Shown: positions 1 through 9,731, counted from the stretch's first letter. The stretch is DNA of 64,000 nt from Thermosynechococcus sp. (GCF_025999095.1 NZ_AP024678.1:2201527-2265526); one strand, 5' to 3'. Program-made: numbers and translations. Notes: generated by a model not told the origin, from the sequence alone.

Positions 1-111
1 AGTATCGAGGAACTCCACATTCGTCATCTGCGCCTCGGCGAGAGTCGCGTTGAGCTGCGGCTTTGGCGCACCGGTGAGAAGGGCTGTGACTGGGAACTCC
101 ACACCGCGTAA
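1..111 (+). CDS. C-terminal end of an unidentified protein (cut by window start)
   Basis: An open frame runs from the first base to a TAA at 109-111, giving the last 36 residues of a protein that starts outside the window. The tail (ending CDWELHTA, with the segment RVELRLWR) looks like the closing beta strands of a sandwich domain. It recalls the ends of cyanobacterial amylo-alpha-1,6-glucosidase-like proteins, but the piece is too short to assign. It is followed 78 bases later by the next + strand gene. Confidence 0.5.
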   Translation, partial: SIEELHIRHLRLGESRVELRLWRTGEKGCDWELHTA

Positions 112-189
112 CGAAGCGTAACTTGGCGCGATCGCCCTCGCTAAAGTAGAGGTGGCTCAGTTCCCACCTTCTGGAGCGCGAGTAACAGC

Positions 190-2907
190 ATGACCCGAAC
201 CACGGCCTACGACATTTGGCGCGCCGGTCATCAGCCCCTGCGTCCCCTCTTTGCCCCCAAAAGTGTTGCTGTCATCGGGGCCAGCGAAAAAGAAGGCAGT
301 GTTGGCCGCACCCTGCTGTGGAATTTGATTCAAAGCCCCTTCGGCGGCACCGTCTTTCCCGTTAACCCACGCCGCAGTTCTGTGTTGGGCATCAAGGCCT
401 ATGCCAGTGTGACGGCTATCCCGGAAGCGGTTGATCTGGCAGTCATTGCCACCCCTGCGGCTACAGTGCCAGCGGTGGTGGCCGAGTGCGCCGCCGCAGG
501 CGTCAAAGGAGCCATTATTGTTTCAGCCGGGTTTCGCGAAGTAGGGGCAGCGGGACTGGCTCTTGAGGAAGAGATTTTAACCATTGCTCGTCAGGCGCGG
601 ATGCGCATTATTGGCCCCAATTGTCTAGGGGTGATGTGTCCGCCCACGGGTTTGAATGCCACCTTTGCCGCCAGAATGGCGCGATCAGGGCATGTTGGCT
701 TTCTCAGTCAAAGCGGCGCCCTGTGCACCTCAATTTTGGATTGGAGTTTACAGGAGAATGTCGGCTTTAGTGCCTTCGTCTCCATTGGCACGATGCTGGA
801 TGTGGGCTGGGGTGACCTCATCTACTACCTAGGCGATGATCCGCAAACCCGCTGCATTGTTATCTATATGGAATCTTTGGGGGATGCGCGATCCTTCCTC
901 TCAGCTGCGCGGGAAGTGGCCTATATCAAGCCCATCATTGTCATCAAAGCCGGACGGACTGCTGCCGCTGCCCAGGCCGCCGCTTCCCATACAGGGGCAT
1001 TGATGGGATCCGATGCAGTGGTGGATGCAGCACTAGAACGCTGTGGGGTGCTGCGGGTGGAAACCATTGAAGATTTGTTTGACATGGCAGAGGTTTTGGA
1101 CAAGCAATCACGTCCCAAAGGCCCCCATCTGACGATTCTCACCAATGCTGGCGGCCCGGGGGTCTTGGCTACTGATGCGCTGATTCGGGCGGGGGGCAAA
1201 CTGAGTTCTCTCTGTGCGGATACCCTACAGGCACTGAATCAAGTGCTCCCCCCCGCTTGGAGCCACGGCAACCCCGTGGACATTTTGGGGGATGCAACCG
1301 CCGATCGCTACCTCAAGGCACTGCAACACTGTGAAACGGATGCCAACAGTGACGGCCTACTAGTGATCCTCACTCCCCAAGCCATGACGGATCCCTTGGC
1401 GGTCGCCCAAGATCTTGCCACCTATGCCCAAAACCGTCCCAGTGGTGCCAAGCCGATTCTGGCCAGTTGGATGGGGGGCAACACCGTGAAACCAGGGGAA
1501 GCCATTCTCAACCAAGCGGGCATTCCCACCTATGCCTATGCCGACACCGCTGCCCGCATCTTTAGCTATATGTGGCGCTATAGCGACCACTTGCAGGCAC
1601 TATACCAAACGCCCGCTTTGCCCTTGACCACCACCCCCCCGAATCGAGAGTCTGTCAGTCAACTGTTTGAGCAAGTGCGCCGTGAGGGACGGACCCTGTT
1701 AACGGAGTGGGAAGCCAAGGCTGTTCTTGCTGCCTATGGCCTGCCAGTGGTGGAAACCTGTATTGCCCGCAGTGCAGCAGAGGCAGTGGCGGCCGCCGAT
1801 CGCCTCGGGTATCCCGTGGTTCTCAAGCTCTATTCACCAACAATTACCCACAAAACTGATGTTGGGGGTGTCGCCCTCAATCTTCCCGATGCTGCTGCCG
1901 TCATCACTGCCTACCAACAAATTGAGAAAAATGTCACCACTGCGGCGGGAGCGGGTCATTTTGCTGGCGTCACTGTGCAGCCGATGATTCCATGGCAAGG
2001 GTTTGAGCTCATTGTGGGCAGTTCCACCGATGTTCAATTTGGCCCAGTGATTCTCTTTGGCACAGGCGGACAGTTGGTGGAAGTTTTGGAGGATACAGCG
2101 ATCGCCCTGCCCCCCTTGAACACCACCCTAGCGCGGCGCCTCATTCAGCAAACCAAAATCTCCCGTGCCTTTGCTGGCGTGCGGGGCTGGCCAGCCCTTA
2201 ACCTTGCTCTGCTTGAGGATCTGCTCGTACGCTTTAGTCTGCTGGTGGTGGAGCAACCGTGGATCAAAGAAATTGACATCAATCCCCTGCTGGTGGCACC
2301 CCCCGATCGCCTACTGGTCTTAGATGCTCGCATTGCGCTCCACCAAGAGGAAAGCATGTTTGTCAAGCCGGCAATTCGTCCCTATCCCAGCCAATACGTC
2401 AGTCCGTGGCAGTTGCGCGATGGTACCCCAGTGCTGATTCGCCCCATTCGGCCAGAGGATGAACCCTTGATGCGCCAGTACCATGCCACCCTCTCGGAGC
2501 AGAGTGTCTATTTGCGCTATTTCCACCTGATGAAGTTATCGCAGCGGGTTGCCCACGATCGCCTGGTGCGCATCTGTTTTGTGGACTACGACCGCGAGAT
2601 AGCCCTTGTGGCGGAACACCAGGGGGCCGCGGGTATTGAAATTATTGGCGTTGGCCGCCTTAGCAAGGATCACTTTAGTCCCACGGCGGAGTTTTCGCTG
2701 TTGATTAGCGATCGCTGGCAGCGGCAAGGCCTTGGGACTGAATTGCTGCAGCGGTTGATTCAAATCGGCCGCGATGAAAAGCTGCGGGCAATCCACGCCT
2801 ATGTTCTCAAGGACAACGAGGGGATGATCCGTATTTGCCGCAAACTAAACTTTGAGTTGACTGCCGGCGATGATCCCAGTGTTTGGTTTGTGCAGCTGAC
2901 TCTCTAG
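190..2907 (+). CDS. NDP-forming acyl-CoA ligase family protein fused to a GNAT acetyltransferase
   Basis: This 905-residue protein has the layout of ADP-forming acetyl-CoA synthetase fused to a GNAT domain (the Pat/YfiQ layout). Order: CoA-binding Rossmann domain (VAVIGAS near residue 28), succinyl-CoA-ligase-like domains to about 460, ATP-grasp at about 510-720, and GNAT at about 745-905 with the acetyl-CoA loop RQGLGTELL near 843. Family knowledge: these proteins either make acyl-CoA with ATP or acetylate lysines, often on acetyl-CoA synthetase. The motif SHTGAL keeps a His at residue 267, the position phosphorylated in active ligases, so ligase activity is possible. It starts at the ATG at 190. 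It probably acts in the cytosol. It stands alone, with purK 84 bases downstream on the same strand. Confidence 0.88.
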   Translation: MTRTTAYDIWRAGHQPLRPLFAPKSVAVIGASEKEGSVGRTLLWNLIQSPFGGTVFPVNPRRSSVLGIKAYASVTAIPEAVDLAVIATPAATVPAVVAECAAAGVKGAIIVSAGFREVGAAGLALEEEILTIARQARMRIIGPNCLGVMCPPTGLNATFAARMARSGHVGFLSQSGALCTSILDWSLQENVGFSAFVSIGTMLDVGWGDLIYYLGDDPQTRCIVIYMESLGDARSFLSAAREVAYIKPIIVIKAGRTAAAAQAAASHTGALMGSDAVVDAALERCGVLRVETIEDLFDMAEVLDKQSRPKGPHLTILTNAGGPGVLATDALIRAGGKLSSLCADTLQALNQVLPPAWSHGNPVDILGDATADRYLKALQHCETDANSDGLLVILTPQAMTDPLAVAQDLATYAQNRPSGAKPILASWMGGNTVKPGEAILNQAGIPTYAYADTAARIFSYMWRYSDHLQALYQTPALPLTTTPPNRESVSQLFEQVRREGRTLLTEWEAKAVLAAYGLPVVETCIARSAAEAVAAADRLGYPVVLKLYSPTITHKTDVGGVALNLPDAAAVITAYQQIEKNVTTAAGAGHFAGVTVQPMIPWQGFELIVGSSTDVQFGPVILFGTGGQLVEVLEDTAIALPPLNTTLARRLIQQTKISRAFAGVRGWPALNLALLEDLLVRFSLLVVEQPWIKEIDINPLLVAPPDRLLVLDARIALHQEESMFVKPAIRPYPSQYVSPWQLRDGTPVLIRPIRPEDEPLMRQYHATLSEQSVYLRYFHLMKLSQRVAHDRLVRICFVDYDREIALVAEHQGAAGIEIIGVGRLSKDHFSPTAEFSLLISDRWQRQGLGTELLQRLIQIGRDEKLRAIHAYVLKDNEGMIRICRKLNFELTAGDDPSVWFVQLTL

Positions 2908-2991
2908 GAGTGGCCTTGAGGGAACATTGCCGTAGGACAATAGTTGCCGTTGAGTCTATTGCGGAAATCGTCGGACAGAGTGGATAAAATA

Positions 2992-4116
2992 ATGCGGATT
3001 GGTGTCATTGGTGGGGGTCAGTTGGCTTGGATGCTGGCACTGGCGGCCAAGGAGATGGGACTTTCCCTGTGGGTCCAAACGCCTGCCGCAACGGATCCCG
3101 CCGTCGCGGTTGCCGATGGCGTGTGCTATGGGGCGATCGCCGATGGGGCCACCACAGCACGACTGGCTGAGCACGTTGATGTGATTACCTTTGAGAATGA
3201 GTTTGTTGATCTGGAGGGACTGCAGCACCTTGAGCAGCGGCGGGGGTGTTTTTATCCCCGCTTGGCTACTTTAGCTCCTCTGCTGAACAAATACCAGCAG
3301 CGGCGCTTTTTACAGGCCCTGGGGATTCCTGTACCGGAGTTCACCTATTTGGGCGATCGTCCCCCCAGCCTTCCCTGTGTGATTAAAGCCTGTCGCCATG
3401 GCTACGACGGCCAAGGGACGTTTGTCATTAGCGATCGGCAGGCCTGGCAACAGTTTCAGCAACGCTGGCCAGAGATTCCGCCCCAAGGGTTTTTGGTGGA
3501 AGCCTTTGTGCCCTATGTTAAAGAACTGGCAATCATGGCGGCGCGATCGCCCCAAGGGGAGATTGCCCTTTATCCGGTGGTGGAAACGCAGCAGGTGGAT
3601 GGCATCTGTCGCTGGGTGATGGCTCCTGCTGCCATTGCCCCCCAAGTCAGTGAGCAAATTCAGCAGATTGCCCGCCACATCCTGACGGCCCTTGATGGCG
3701 TGGGTATCTTTGGCATTGAGTTTTTCCTAATGGCCACGGGGGAAGTACTGGTGAATGAAATTGCCCCCCGCCCCCACAATTCCGGACACTACACCATTGA
3801 TGCCTGTGTCACGAGTCAATTTCAGCAGCATTTGCGCGCCATTACTGGCCAGCCCTTGGGCAGTCCCGCCCTGCAGGTACCCGCGGCCGTCATGGTCAAT
3901 CTCCTCGGCTTAGCCGAACCGCAGGTTGACTATGGGGCAAAATGTGAGGCCTTGGCAGCTCTCCCCCACGCGCACCTGCACTGGTATGGTAAACGTCAAA
4001 CCTATGCGGGTCGCAAATTGGGGCATATCACCGTTCTTTTGGAAGACCCAGCGGCAGCAAGGCCAATCATCCAGCAAATTGAAGCCATCTGGTATAGTAC
4101 GCCTGTTACTGTGTGA
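2992..4116 (+). CDS. purK: 5-(carboxyamino)imidazole ribonucleotide synthase PurK
   Basis: PurK is an ATP-grasp enzyme that carboxylates AIR to N5-CAIR with bicarbonate and ATP in purine synthesis. The protein begins MRIGVIGGGQLAWML, the typical PurK N-terminus. It keeps the ATP-grasp core (FLVEAFVPYVKELA) and the metal/substrate site VNEIAPRPHNSGHYTIDA. I chose the ATG at 2992 (374 residues); an upstream TTG at 2944 would only add a non-conserved tail. purC lies at 13.6 kb and purH at 58.9 kb, so the pathway genes are scattered. The next gene begins 12 bases after the stop, suggesting co-transcription. Confidence 0.95.
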   Translation: MRIGVIGGGQLAWMLALAAKEMGLSLWVQTPAATDPAVAVADGVCYGAIADGATTARLAEHVDVITFENEFVDLEGLQHLEQRRGCFYPRLATLAPLLNKYQQRRFLQALGIPVPEFTYLGDRPPSLPCVIKACRHGYDGQGTFVISDRQAWQQFQQRWPEIPPQGFLVEAFVPYVKELAIMAARSPQGEIALYPVVETQQVDGICRWVMAPAAIAPQVSEQIQQIARHILTALDGVGIFGIEFFLMATGEVLVNEIAPRPHNSGHYTIDACVTSQFQQHLRAITGQPLGSPALQVPAAVMVNLLGLAEPQVDYGAKCEALAALPHAHLHWYGKRQTYAGRKLGHITVLLEDPAAARPIIQQIEAIWYSTPVTV

Positions 4117-4128
4117 TTGTTCCTGCGA

Positions 4129-5664
4129 ATGCGTTTTCACTCCTTTGCGCAGCCATTGGATCGAGCCGCTTTGAGCGTCTTCCTTGGGGCGCTGGTGCTG
4201 ACCCTTTTGCTTTTATGGGGGGGCGATCGCACCCAGCCCCAAGTGCGGGAATTTTCATGGCAAAACCGCGATGTAGGAGCCGACGATCGCGCCTTTATCC
4301 TCACCTTTAATCGGCTGATGGATTGGTCCTCGGTGGCAACACATCTCAAGATTGAGCCACCCCTTGAGGGGAAGGCCAGTTGGTCAGGGCGCCGTTTTGC
4401 CTACACGCTGACGCAGCCGCTTCCCTACGGTCAAGCCTTCAAAGTCTCCCTAGCGGATGCCGTTTCTGTGCCCCAAGGGAAACCGATCAAACCCTTTCAG
4501 GGGCAGTTTCGCAGCCGCGATCGCGTGCTGGTCTATCTTGGCTCTGGGGCCGAAGAGGGCCGCCTCATCCTCTATAACCTGACGCTGCAACAAAAGATAT
4601 TCCTCACTCCCCCCAATCTGCGGGTGTTTGATTTTCAGCCCTATCCCGCCGGCGATCGCATTCTCTTTAGTGCAGGCGAGCGGGGCGAGCAAATGGGCTT
4701 TGACCCTCAACTGTACACCGTCACCACCGGGCTATACTTCAATGCCCCTGATACCCCCCGCCGTCAACCTCGACCCGTGGGCGAAATTTCCCTGATCCTT
4801 GACAACAGCGAATATCAAAATCTGCGCTTTCAGTTGGCCAATGACGGCAGCAAAATTGTGGTGCAACGGGTGAATCGTCTCCAGCCTGCGGATAGCTCCC
4901 TGTGGCTCCTCGATGAAAATTTTCAGCCCCGCCGCCTCAACCAAGCCGCCGCTGGGGAGTTTCGCATTGCTCCCGACAACCAGCATTTAATCATTGCCCA
5001 AGGGCAGGGATTGGCCATTGTGCCCCTAGAAGCCACCAATGGTGAGAGTAACTTTGACTTTTTGCCCCAGTATGGCATGGTGCTGGATTTTAGCCGCGAT
5101 GGACGACAAGTGGCCGCCGTAAAGTTTAACCCCAACTTCTCGCGATCGCTCTATGTGGTGGACATTTTTGGCGAGCATAGGGAGTTGCTGACCATCAACG
5201 GGTCAATCATTGCTGGTCAATTTGATCCCCAGGGGAAATTTCTCTATGCCATTCTCACCCGCATCGAAGGGGAAGGCAATTACCGCGAAGTTCCCTATCT
5301 AGCCCTCCTTGATCTGCAAACTAAAAAACTGTTCAAACTCAAGGATTTTGACCCGCAGCAGGAGCTATACCTGAGCTTGGCACCCGATGGCCGTATATTG
5401 GCCGTTGACTCTGTTGAGGGACGCGAAATTCCCAATGAGGTCAATAATCGCGATCTGGACAGCGAAACTGCGCCAGTCAACCCCCGTCCCAGTGACCTGG
5501 TAGAACTGCCCACTGCCCCCCCAGGATCACCCCCGCCACCGCGTCAACTGCCTGCCCAACAGCATCAAATTTCGCTTCTCCCCCTAAAATTAGATCAAGA
5601 TAAAATCGTCGTTGGGATGCCAGAACCTTTGGCACCCGGCTTGCAAGCACGGTGGTTACCTTAA
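4129..5664 (+). CDS. Membrane-anchored protein with SbsA-type Ig-like domain and beta-propeller-like region
   Basis: The function is not recognised. The 511-residue protein has one hydrophobic segment near residues 14-33 (signal anchor). An Ig-like domain of the SbsA/Big type follows (AFILTFNRLMDWSSVA and GKASWSGRRFAYTL, about 50-125). A long region of TolB/WD-like blades comes next (ILFSAGERGEQ, LRFQLANDGSKIVVQ, VLDFSRDGRQVAAVKF, LYLSLAPDGRILAV), then a proline-rich tail. It is probably exposed on the periplasmic side. I prefer the ATG at 4129 to the TTG at 4117, which abuts the purK stop. The DUF2103 gene starts 2 bases after its stop, so the two are probably translationally coupled. Confidence 0.75.
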   Translation: MRFHSFAQPLDRAALSVFLGALVLTLLLLWGGDRTQPQVREFSWQNRDVGADDRAFILTFNRLMDWSSVATHLKIEPPLEGKASWSGRRFAYTLTQPLPYGQAFKVSLADAVSVPQGKPIKPFQGQFRSRDRVLVYLGSGAEEGRLILYNLTLQQKIFLTPPNLRVFDFQPYPAGDRILFSAGERGEQMGFDPQLYTVTTGLYFNAPDTPRRQPRPVGEISLILDNSEYQNLRFQLANDGSKIVVQRVNRLQPADSSLWLLDENFQPRRLNQAAAGEFRIAPDNQHLIIAQGQGLAIVPLEATNGESNFDFLPQYGMVLDFSRDGRQVAAVKFNPNFSRSLYVVDIFGEHRELLTINGSIIAGQFDPQGKFLYAILTRIEGEGNYREVPYLALLDLQTKKLFKLKDFDPQQELYLSLAPDGRILAVDSVEGREIPNEVNNRDLDSETAPVNPRPSDLVELPTAPPGSPPPPRQLPAQQHQISLLPLKLDQDKIVVGMPEPLAPGLQARWLP

Positions 5665-5666
5665 CA

Positions 5667-5960
5667 ATGGCAGCAACAACGGGTCGGGTTGTCCTCAATC
5701 ACTCTACGCACATTGAAGGCTTGATTCCCGTCTTGGAAAAATTAGCCAAAGTGGCGGGGATTAGGACACTGACGCCCGGTGTCATTGCTCCTGTCAAAGG
5801 TAAATCCCCCCATCTGCACCTACGGGTTTCGGTGCCCATCAAAGGCGGCTTTAAGGTGATTGCCCGCCGCGGCAAAACCGTGCAGGAAGTCTTTGTTGTC
5901 ACCCAGCTCAGTGAAGCTGAATTGAAGGCGGCCATTGATGCCGTGCTGGCCTCTAAATAA
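5667..5960 (+). CDS. DUF2103 family small conserved protein
   Basis: A 97-residue protein with the pattern of the cyanobacterial DUF2103 family: RVVLNHSTHIEGLIPVLEKL at the start, a central SPHLHLRVSVPIKGG and the basic run RRGKTVQEVFVV. The family's biochemical role is not established; it has been described as a predicted metal-binding protein. The start is the ATG at 5667, two bases after the preceding stop (TTAACAATGG), which suggests translational coupling. The next gene starts 3 bases after its stop, making a tight run with the upstream Ig-like protein and the downstream ABC permease. Confidence 0.8.
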   Translation: MAATTGRVVLNHSTHIEGLIPVLEKLAKVAGIRTLTPGVIAPVKGKSPHLHLRVSVPIKGGFKVIARRGKTVQEVFVVTQLSEAELKAAIDAVLASK

Positions 5961-5963
5961 GCC

Positions 5964-6962
5964 ATGCTCAACTCCATTGGCCAAGGCCTTGGGAATGAAA
6001 CGAGCCGCCTGATTTTGCGACGCTTAGGGGAGGCCCTGATTACGCTGCTATTGGCCTCGGCGTTAAGTTTTGCCATTATGCAACTGGCACCGGGCAATTA
6101 TCTCGACAATCTCAAGGCAGATCCGCAGATTTCTTTGGAACGTTTGCAGGAGCTGGAGCGGCAATTTGGTCTCGACAAGTCACCTGTAGAGCAATACTTT
6201 CGCTGGCTGTGGCAGATTATTCGCTACGGCAACTTTGGTACGAGTTTTGTTTATCAGCGATCGGTGGCCTCCCTATTGTGGGAGCGAGTACCCGCCACCC
6301 TTCTGCTCTCCTTAAGTTCGATTCTGCTGACTTGGGGGTTAGCCATTCCCTTAGGGATTTGGGCAGCGGTGACTCAAGATCGTTGGAGCGATCGCCTGCT
6401 GCGGGTCGTCAGCTACATTGGCCAAGGGTTTCCTAGCTTCATTACCGCCCTCTTGCTGCTCTTTCTTGCCCAAAGTACCCCCTTGTTTCCAGTGGGGGGG
6501 ATGACCAGCCTGTTTTACGATGATCTTCCCTGGTGGGGCAAAATCCTCGACATTGGCTGGCATCTGATTTTGCCGAGTGTGGCGCTCACCCTCACGAGCT
6601 TTGCCGGCCTGCAGCGACTGATGCGCGGCAATTTACTGGATGTGCTGCGCCAAAACTACATTCAAACCGCCCGCGCCAAGGGCCTGCCCGAATCACGGGT
6701 AATTTATGTCCATGCTCTGCGCAATGCCGTGAACCCCCTGATCACGCTCTTGGGGTTTGAATTTGCCAACCTCCTCAGTGGTGCCTTTATTGCCGAGTTT
6801 TTCTTTAACTGGCCGGGTCTTGGTCGCCTGATTTTACAGGCAGTGACGGCTCAAGATACTTATGTGGTTATGGCCAGTCTCATGATGGGAGCAGTGATGC
6901 TGATTGTCGGCAACCTCCTTGCGGATTTACTCCTAAAATGGGCGGATCCAAGGATTAGGTGA
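5964..6962 (+). CDS. ABC transporter permease, DppB/OppB (peptide/nickel) type
   Basis: This is an integral membrane permease of the binding-protein-dependent peptide transporter family. Its 332 residues contain about six hydrophobic segments: near 20-40, 100-125, 140-170, 195-215, 265-285 and 300-325. The cytoplasmic EAA loop lies near 235-255 (ARAKGLPESRVIYVHALRNA). The N-terminus LAPGNYLDNLKADPQI matches the DppB group. No ATPase, second permease or solute-binding protein lies beside it, so the partners must be encoded elsewhere, as is common in cyanobacteria. The substrate cannot be told from sequence. The ATG at 5964 follows the DUF2103 stop by three bases. Confidence 0.88.
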   Translation: MLNSIGQGLGNETSRLILRRLGEALITLLLASALSFAIMQLAPGNYLDNLKADPQISLERLQELERQFGLDKSPVEQYFRWLWQIIRYGNFGTSFVYQRSVASLLWERVPATLLLSLSSILLTWGLAIPLGIWAAVTQDRWSDRLLRVVSYIGQGFPSFITALLLLFLAQSTPLFPVGGMTSLFYDDLPWWGKILDIGWHLILPSVALTLTSFAGLQRLMRGNLLDVLRQNYIQTARAKGLPESRVIYVHALRNAVNPLITLLGFEFANLLSGAFIAEFFFNWPGLGRLILQAVTAQDTYVVMASLMMGAVMLIVGNLLADLLLKWADPRIR

Positions 6963-7020
6963 AGGGGCTCCTTGACCAATCCTGCGGCGTCAATGGTGAA
7001 TCGGACCGGAAGCAACTCTG

Positions 7021-7026
7021 TACAAT
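7021..7026 (+). promoter_or_regulatory. Candidate -10 element for ssb
   Basis: TACAAT, one mismatch from TATAAT, lies 31 bases before the ssb ATG. No convincing -35 hexamer is seen 16-18 bases upstream. The call rests on the -10 match and position only. Confidence 0.35.
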
Positions 7027-7056
7027 AGAGCAAAGAACAATCTGAGGCAGTCAGCT

Positions 7057-7419
7057 ATGGGTCTAAACGTCGTTCATCTGGTGGGTCGTGTCGGCATTGA
7101 TCCCGAAGTGCGCTATTTTGAGTCAGGGAATGTGAAGTGTCGGCTGACATTGGCAGTGAATCGCCCCACCAAGGAAGATCAACCCGATTGGTTTAGCTTG
7201 GAAATTTGGGGCAAAACGGCTCAGGTGGCTGCTGACTATGTGCGCAAAGGCACGCTCCTGGGCATTAAGGGCAGTCTCAAGTTTGATCGCTGGCAAGACC
7301 GCAATACGGGTGCCGATCGCTCCTCGCCCGTGATTTTGGTTGACCGCATGGACATCCTCAGTTCTAAGCGGGATACCGACCCCAGTGCTGTTCCGGCCGG
7401 CTATGTGCCAGAAATGTAG
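7057..7419 (+). CDS. ssb: Single-stranded DNA-binding protein, short form
   Basis: This is an OB-fold SSB. The protein begins MGLNVVHLVGRVGIDPEVRY, continues with CRLTLAVNR and DWFSLEIWGKTAQVAADYV, and has the late strand GIKGSLKFDRW. It binds single-stranded DNA in replication and repair. At 120 residues it is shorter than canonical bacterial SSBs. It ends AGYVPEM without the acidic DDDIPF-like tip that recruits partner proteins. Short, tailless SSBs are usual in cyanobacteria, so this is probably the normal form, but partner recruitment must differ. The gene appears monocistronic. Confidence 0.92.
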   Translation: MGLNVVHLVGRVGIDPEVRYFESGNVKCRLTLAVNRPTKEDQPDWFSLEIWGKTAQVAADYVRKGTLLGIKGSLKFDRWQDRNTGADRSSPVILVDRMDILSSKRDTDPSAVPAGYVPEM

Positions 7420-7487
7420 GGAAGGGAGATAATCAAGCGACCAGTGCGTCCAATAACTCCAATAATGTTGTCCCGATCGCTGCTGCC

Positions 7488-9731
7488 ATGCCTAATCCTG
7501 CTCGAGATCTTTGGCAGTCGGTGACCCAAACCGTCACCCAAGCGGTGCAGACGGTTCACTCTCGCTTTGATTGGCAACAGGTCTCCCTGCGGGAAAATGC
7601 CCGCACCCCTGAACTATGGGTGGAGTACCGAGGTCAACGGCAAGTCTTTCCCTTAGTTGGCGATCGCTACATTCTTGGCCGTAGTCAGAGTCGCGCCGAC
7701 ATTGTGATTGAGGCAGAGATTGTCAGTGGTACCCATGCCCGCCTAAAACGGCTCACTCCCACAGGCGTCTTTCAAATCCAAGACCTAGATTCCACCAATG
7801 GCATCTATCGCCAACGGCAGCGCCTACAAACCAGTGAACTGCACCACGGCGATGTCATTACCTTAGGCCCCCCAGAAGTCAAAGGCGCTGTTACCCTCCG
7901 CTTCCACAATCCACCCCCCCCTTGGGTTCGTGTTCTCACCTACAGCATTGGGGGGGCGATCGGCCTCAGTGGCCTGGTCATGGGATTACTTGCTGCCGAA
8001 GCTAGCAAAGTGGCGGTGCGTCCCCTATCCCCCATTGAGCAAGGCCCGATTATTCTCCTCGATCGCCAAGGGGAACTGATCAATCCAGTGGACGATCACC
8101 CCCACCGTGAACTTAAGGCCCTCAATGGTTTTTCCCCCTACTTGGTTCATGGGGTTCTGGCCTCTGAGGATGTTCGCTACTATTGGCACTTTGGGGTGGA
8201 TCCCATCGGCATGGCGCGGGCCATTGTCACCAATCTACTCACACGCCAAACCCGCGAAGGTGCCAGTACTCTCTGCCAGCAACTAGCACGGACCCTTTTT
8301 CGCTCCCAAGTCGGTACGGAGGACAGTTTAGGCCGCAAATGGCGAGAAATGGCGGTTGCTCTGAAGTTGGAATTTTTCTACAGCAAAGATGAGTTGCTTT
8401 TGGCCTACCTCAACCGTGTCTATTTGGGCATGGGCAATCGTGGCTTTGAGGATGCGGCTCAATTCTACTTTGATAAGCCCGCCAAAGACCTGACGCTGAA
8501 TGAGGCGGCCACGCTGGTGGGGATTCTGCCTGCACCCAACCGTTTTAATCCTGTGCGCGACTACGATGCGGCGGTGGATTACCGCAATCGGGTCATTTTG
8601 CGCATGGTGCAGCAGGGCTACATCAGCAAAGAAGAGGGCGATCGCGCCCGGCGCTCCCGGATTGAAATTAGCCCCAAGGCACGGGACTTGCTTAACTCCC
8701 AACGCTTTTCCTACTACACAGACCACACCTATCAAGAACTCGCCCAACTGCTGGGGGAGGAACTGGCTCAGGAGGGCAACCTCATTGTCGAAACCGGCCT
8801 AGACCCCCGCTGGCAAGAACTGGCCGAAACCAGTCTGCGCCATTTCATCAGTAGCACAGGCAGCACCTATGGGGTGCAGCAAGGGGCCTTAATCACCCTC
8901 CAGCCCAGTAGTGGCCTCATTCGTGCCCTTGTGGGGGGTGTGGACTACCAAAAAAGCCAATTTAACCGTGCTACCCTTGCCCTGCGCCAGCCCGGTTCGA
9001 CCTTCAAGGTGTTTGCCTATACTGAAGCGCTCATCAAAGGACACACCGCCGGCGAAACCTTTTCCTGCGCCCCTGTCTTCTGGCAGGGACAACAATTCGA
9101 GGGGTGTCGTGGCGGTGGTGGCGCTATGGATCTAGCCACGGGGTTGGCTCTTTCTGAAAATCCCATTGCCTTACGCCTTGCCCAAGCCGTGGGTTTAGAA
9201 GCCATTATCCGCTTGGCCAGAGCTATGGGAATTACGACACCGCTGCAAGCGGTGCCCGGCCTTGTCCTTGGTCAAAGTGAGGTAACCCTTCTGGAAATGA
9301 GTGGGGCCTTTGCCGTGCTCGCCAATGAAGGACAGCGCATTCCACCCCATACCATTGTGTCAGTGCGCGATGGCGGTGATTGTAAACGTGCAAACGACTG
9401 GCAGACCTGTCGCCTCATCTATGCGGCCAAGGCGGAAACGCCCCCACAAGTTCTCAGTCCGGCGATCGCCAACGAAATGACCCACCTACTCACCGCTGTT
9501 GTGAGCCGGGGGACGGGGCGTGCTGCCGCACTTGGCCCGCCAGTAGCAGGCAAAACCGGCACGACGAATGATGGCCGCGATCTCTGGTTTATTGGTTACC
9601 TGCCCACCGCCGATGTTCTCACTGGTATTTGGCTAGGCAATGATGACAATAGCCCCACCCAAGGCAGTAGTGGGCTGGCGGCTGCCCTTTGGGGTGAGTA
9701 TATGGCACGTCTCCTAACTTACCTAAATTAG
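7488..9731 (+). CDS. Class A penicillin-binding protein with N-terminal FHA domain
   Basis: A bifunctional peptidoglycan synthase of 747 residues. An N-terminal FHA domain (about 50-145: YILGRSQSRADI, SGTHARL, DSTNGIY) would sit in the cytosol and read phospho-threonine. One transmembrane segment follows near 150-172. The GT51 transglycosylase has catalytic Glu227 in SEDVRYYWHFG and the motif GASTLCQQLARTLF. The transpeptidase has Ser504-x-x-Lys507 (GSTFK), Ser556-Glu-Asn558 and Lys689-Thr-Gly691. All catalytic motifs are present, so it should polymerise and cross-link murein. The start is the ATG at 7488 with no strong Shine-Dalgarno. It converges on futC and the two stop codons overlap. Confidence 0.93.
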   Translation: MPNPARDLWQSVTQTVTQAVQTVHSRFDWQQVSLRENARTPELWVEYRGQRQVFPLVGDRYILGRSQSRADIVIEAEIVSGTHARLKRLTPTGVFQIQDLDSTNGIYRQRQRLQTSELHHGDVITLGPPEVKGAVTLRFHNPPPPWVRVLTYSIGGAIGLSGLVMGLLAAEASKVAVRPLSPIEQGPIILLDRQGELINPVDDHPHRELKALNGFSPYLVHGVLASEDVRYYWHFGVDPIGMARAIVTNLLTRQTREGASTLCQQLARTLFRSQVGTEDSLGRKWREMAVALKLEFFYSKDELLLAYLNRVYLGMGNRGFEDAAQFYFDKPAKDLTLNEAATLVGILPAPNRFNPVRDYDAAVDYRNRVILRMVQQGYISKEEGDRARRSRIEISPKARDLLNSQRFSYYTDHTYQELAQLLGEELAQEGNLIVETGLDPRWQELAETSLRHFISSTGSTYGVQQGALITLQPSSGLIRALVGGVDYQKSQFNRATLALRQPGSTFKVFAYTEALIKGHTAGETFSCAPVFWQGQQFEGCRGGGGAMDLATGLALSENPIALRLAQAVGLEAIIRLARAMGITTPLQAVPGLVLGQSEVTLLEMSGAFAVLANEGQRIPPHTIVSVRDGGDCKRANDWQTCRLIYAAKAETPPQVLSPAIANEMTHLLTAVVSRGTGRAAALGPPVAGKTGTTNDGRDLWFIGYLPTADVLTGIWLGNDDNSPTQGSSGLAAALWGEYMARLLTYLN

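Noticed and set aside
2944-2991. TTG at 2944 as the purK start
   Set aside because: It adds 16 non-conserved residues. The ATG at 2992 begins exactly at the conserved MRIGVIGGGQL.
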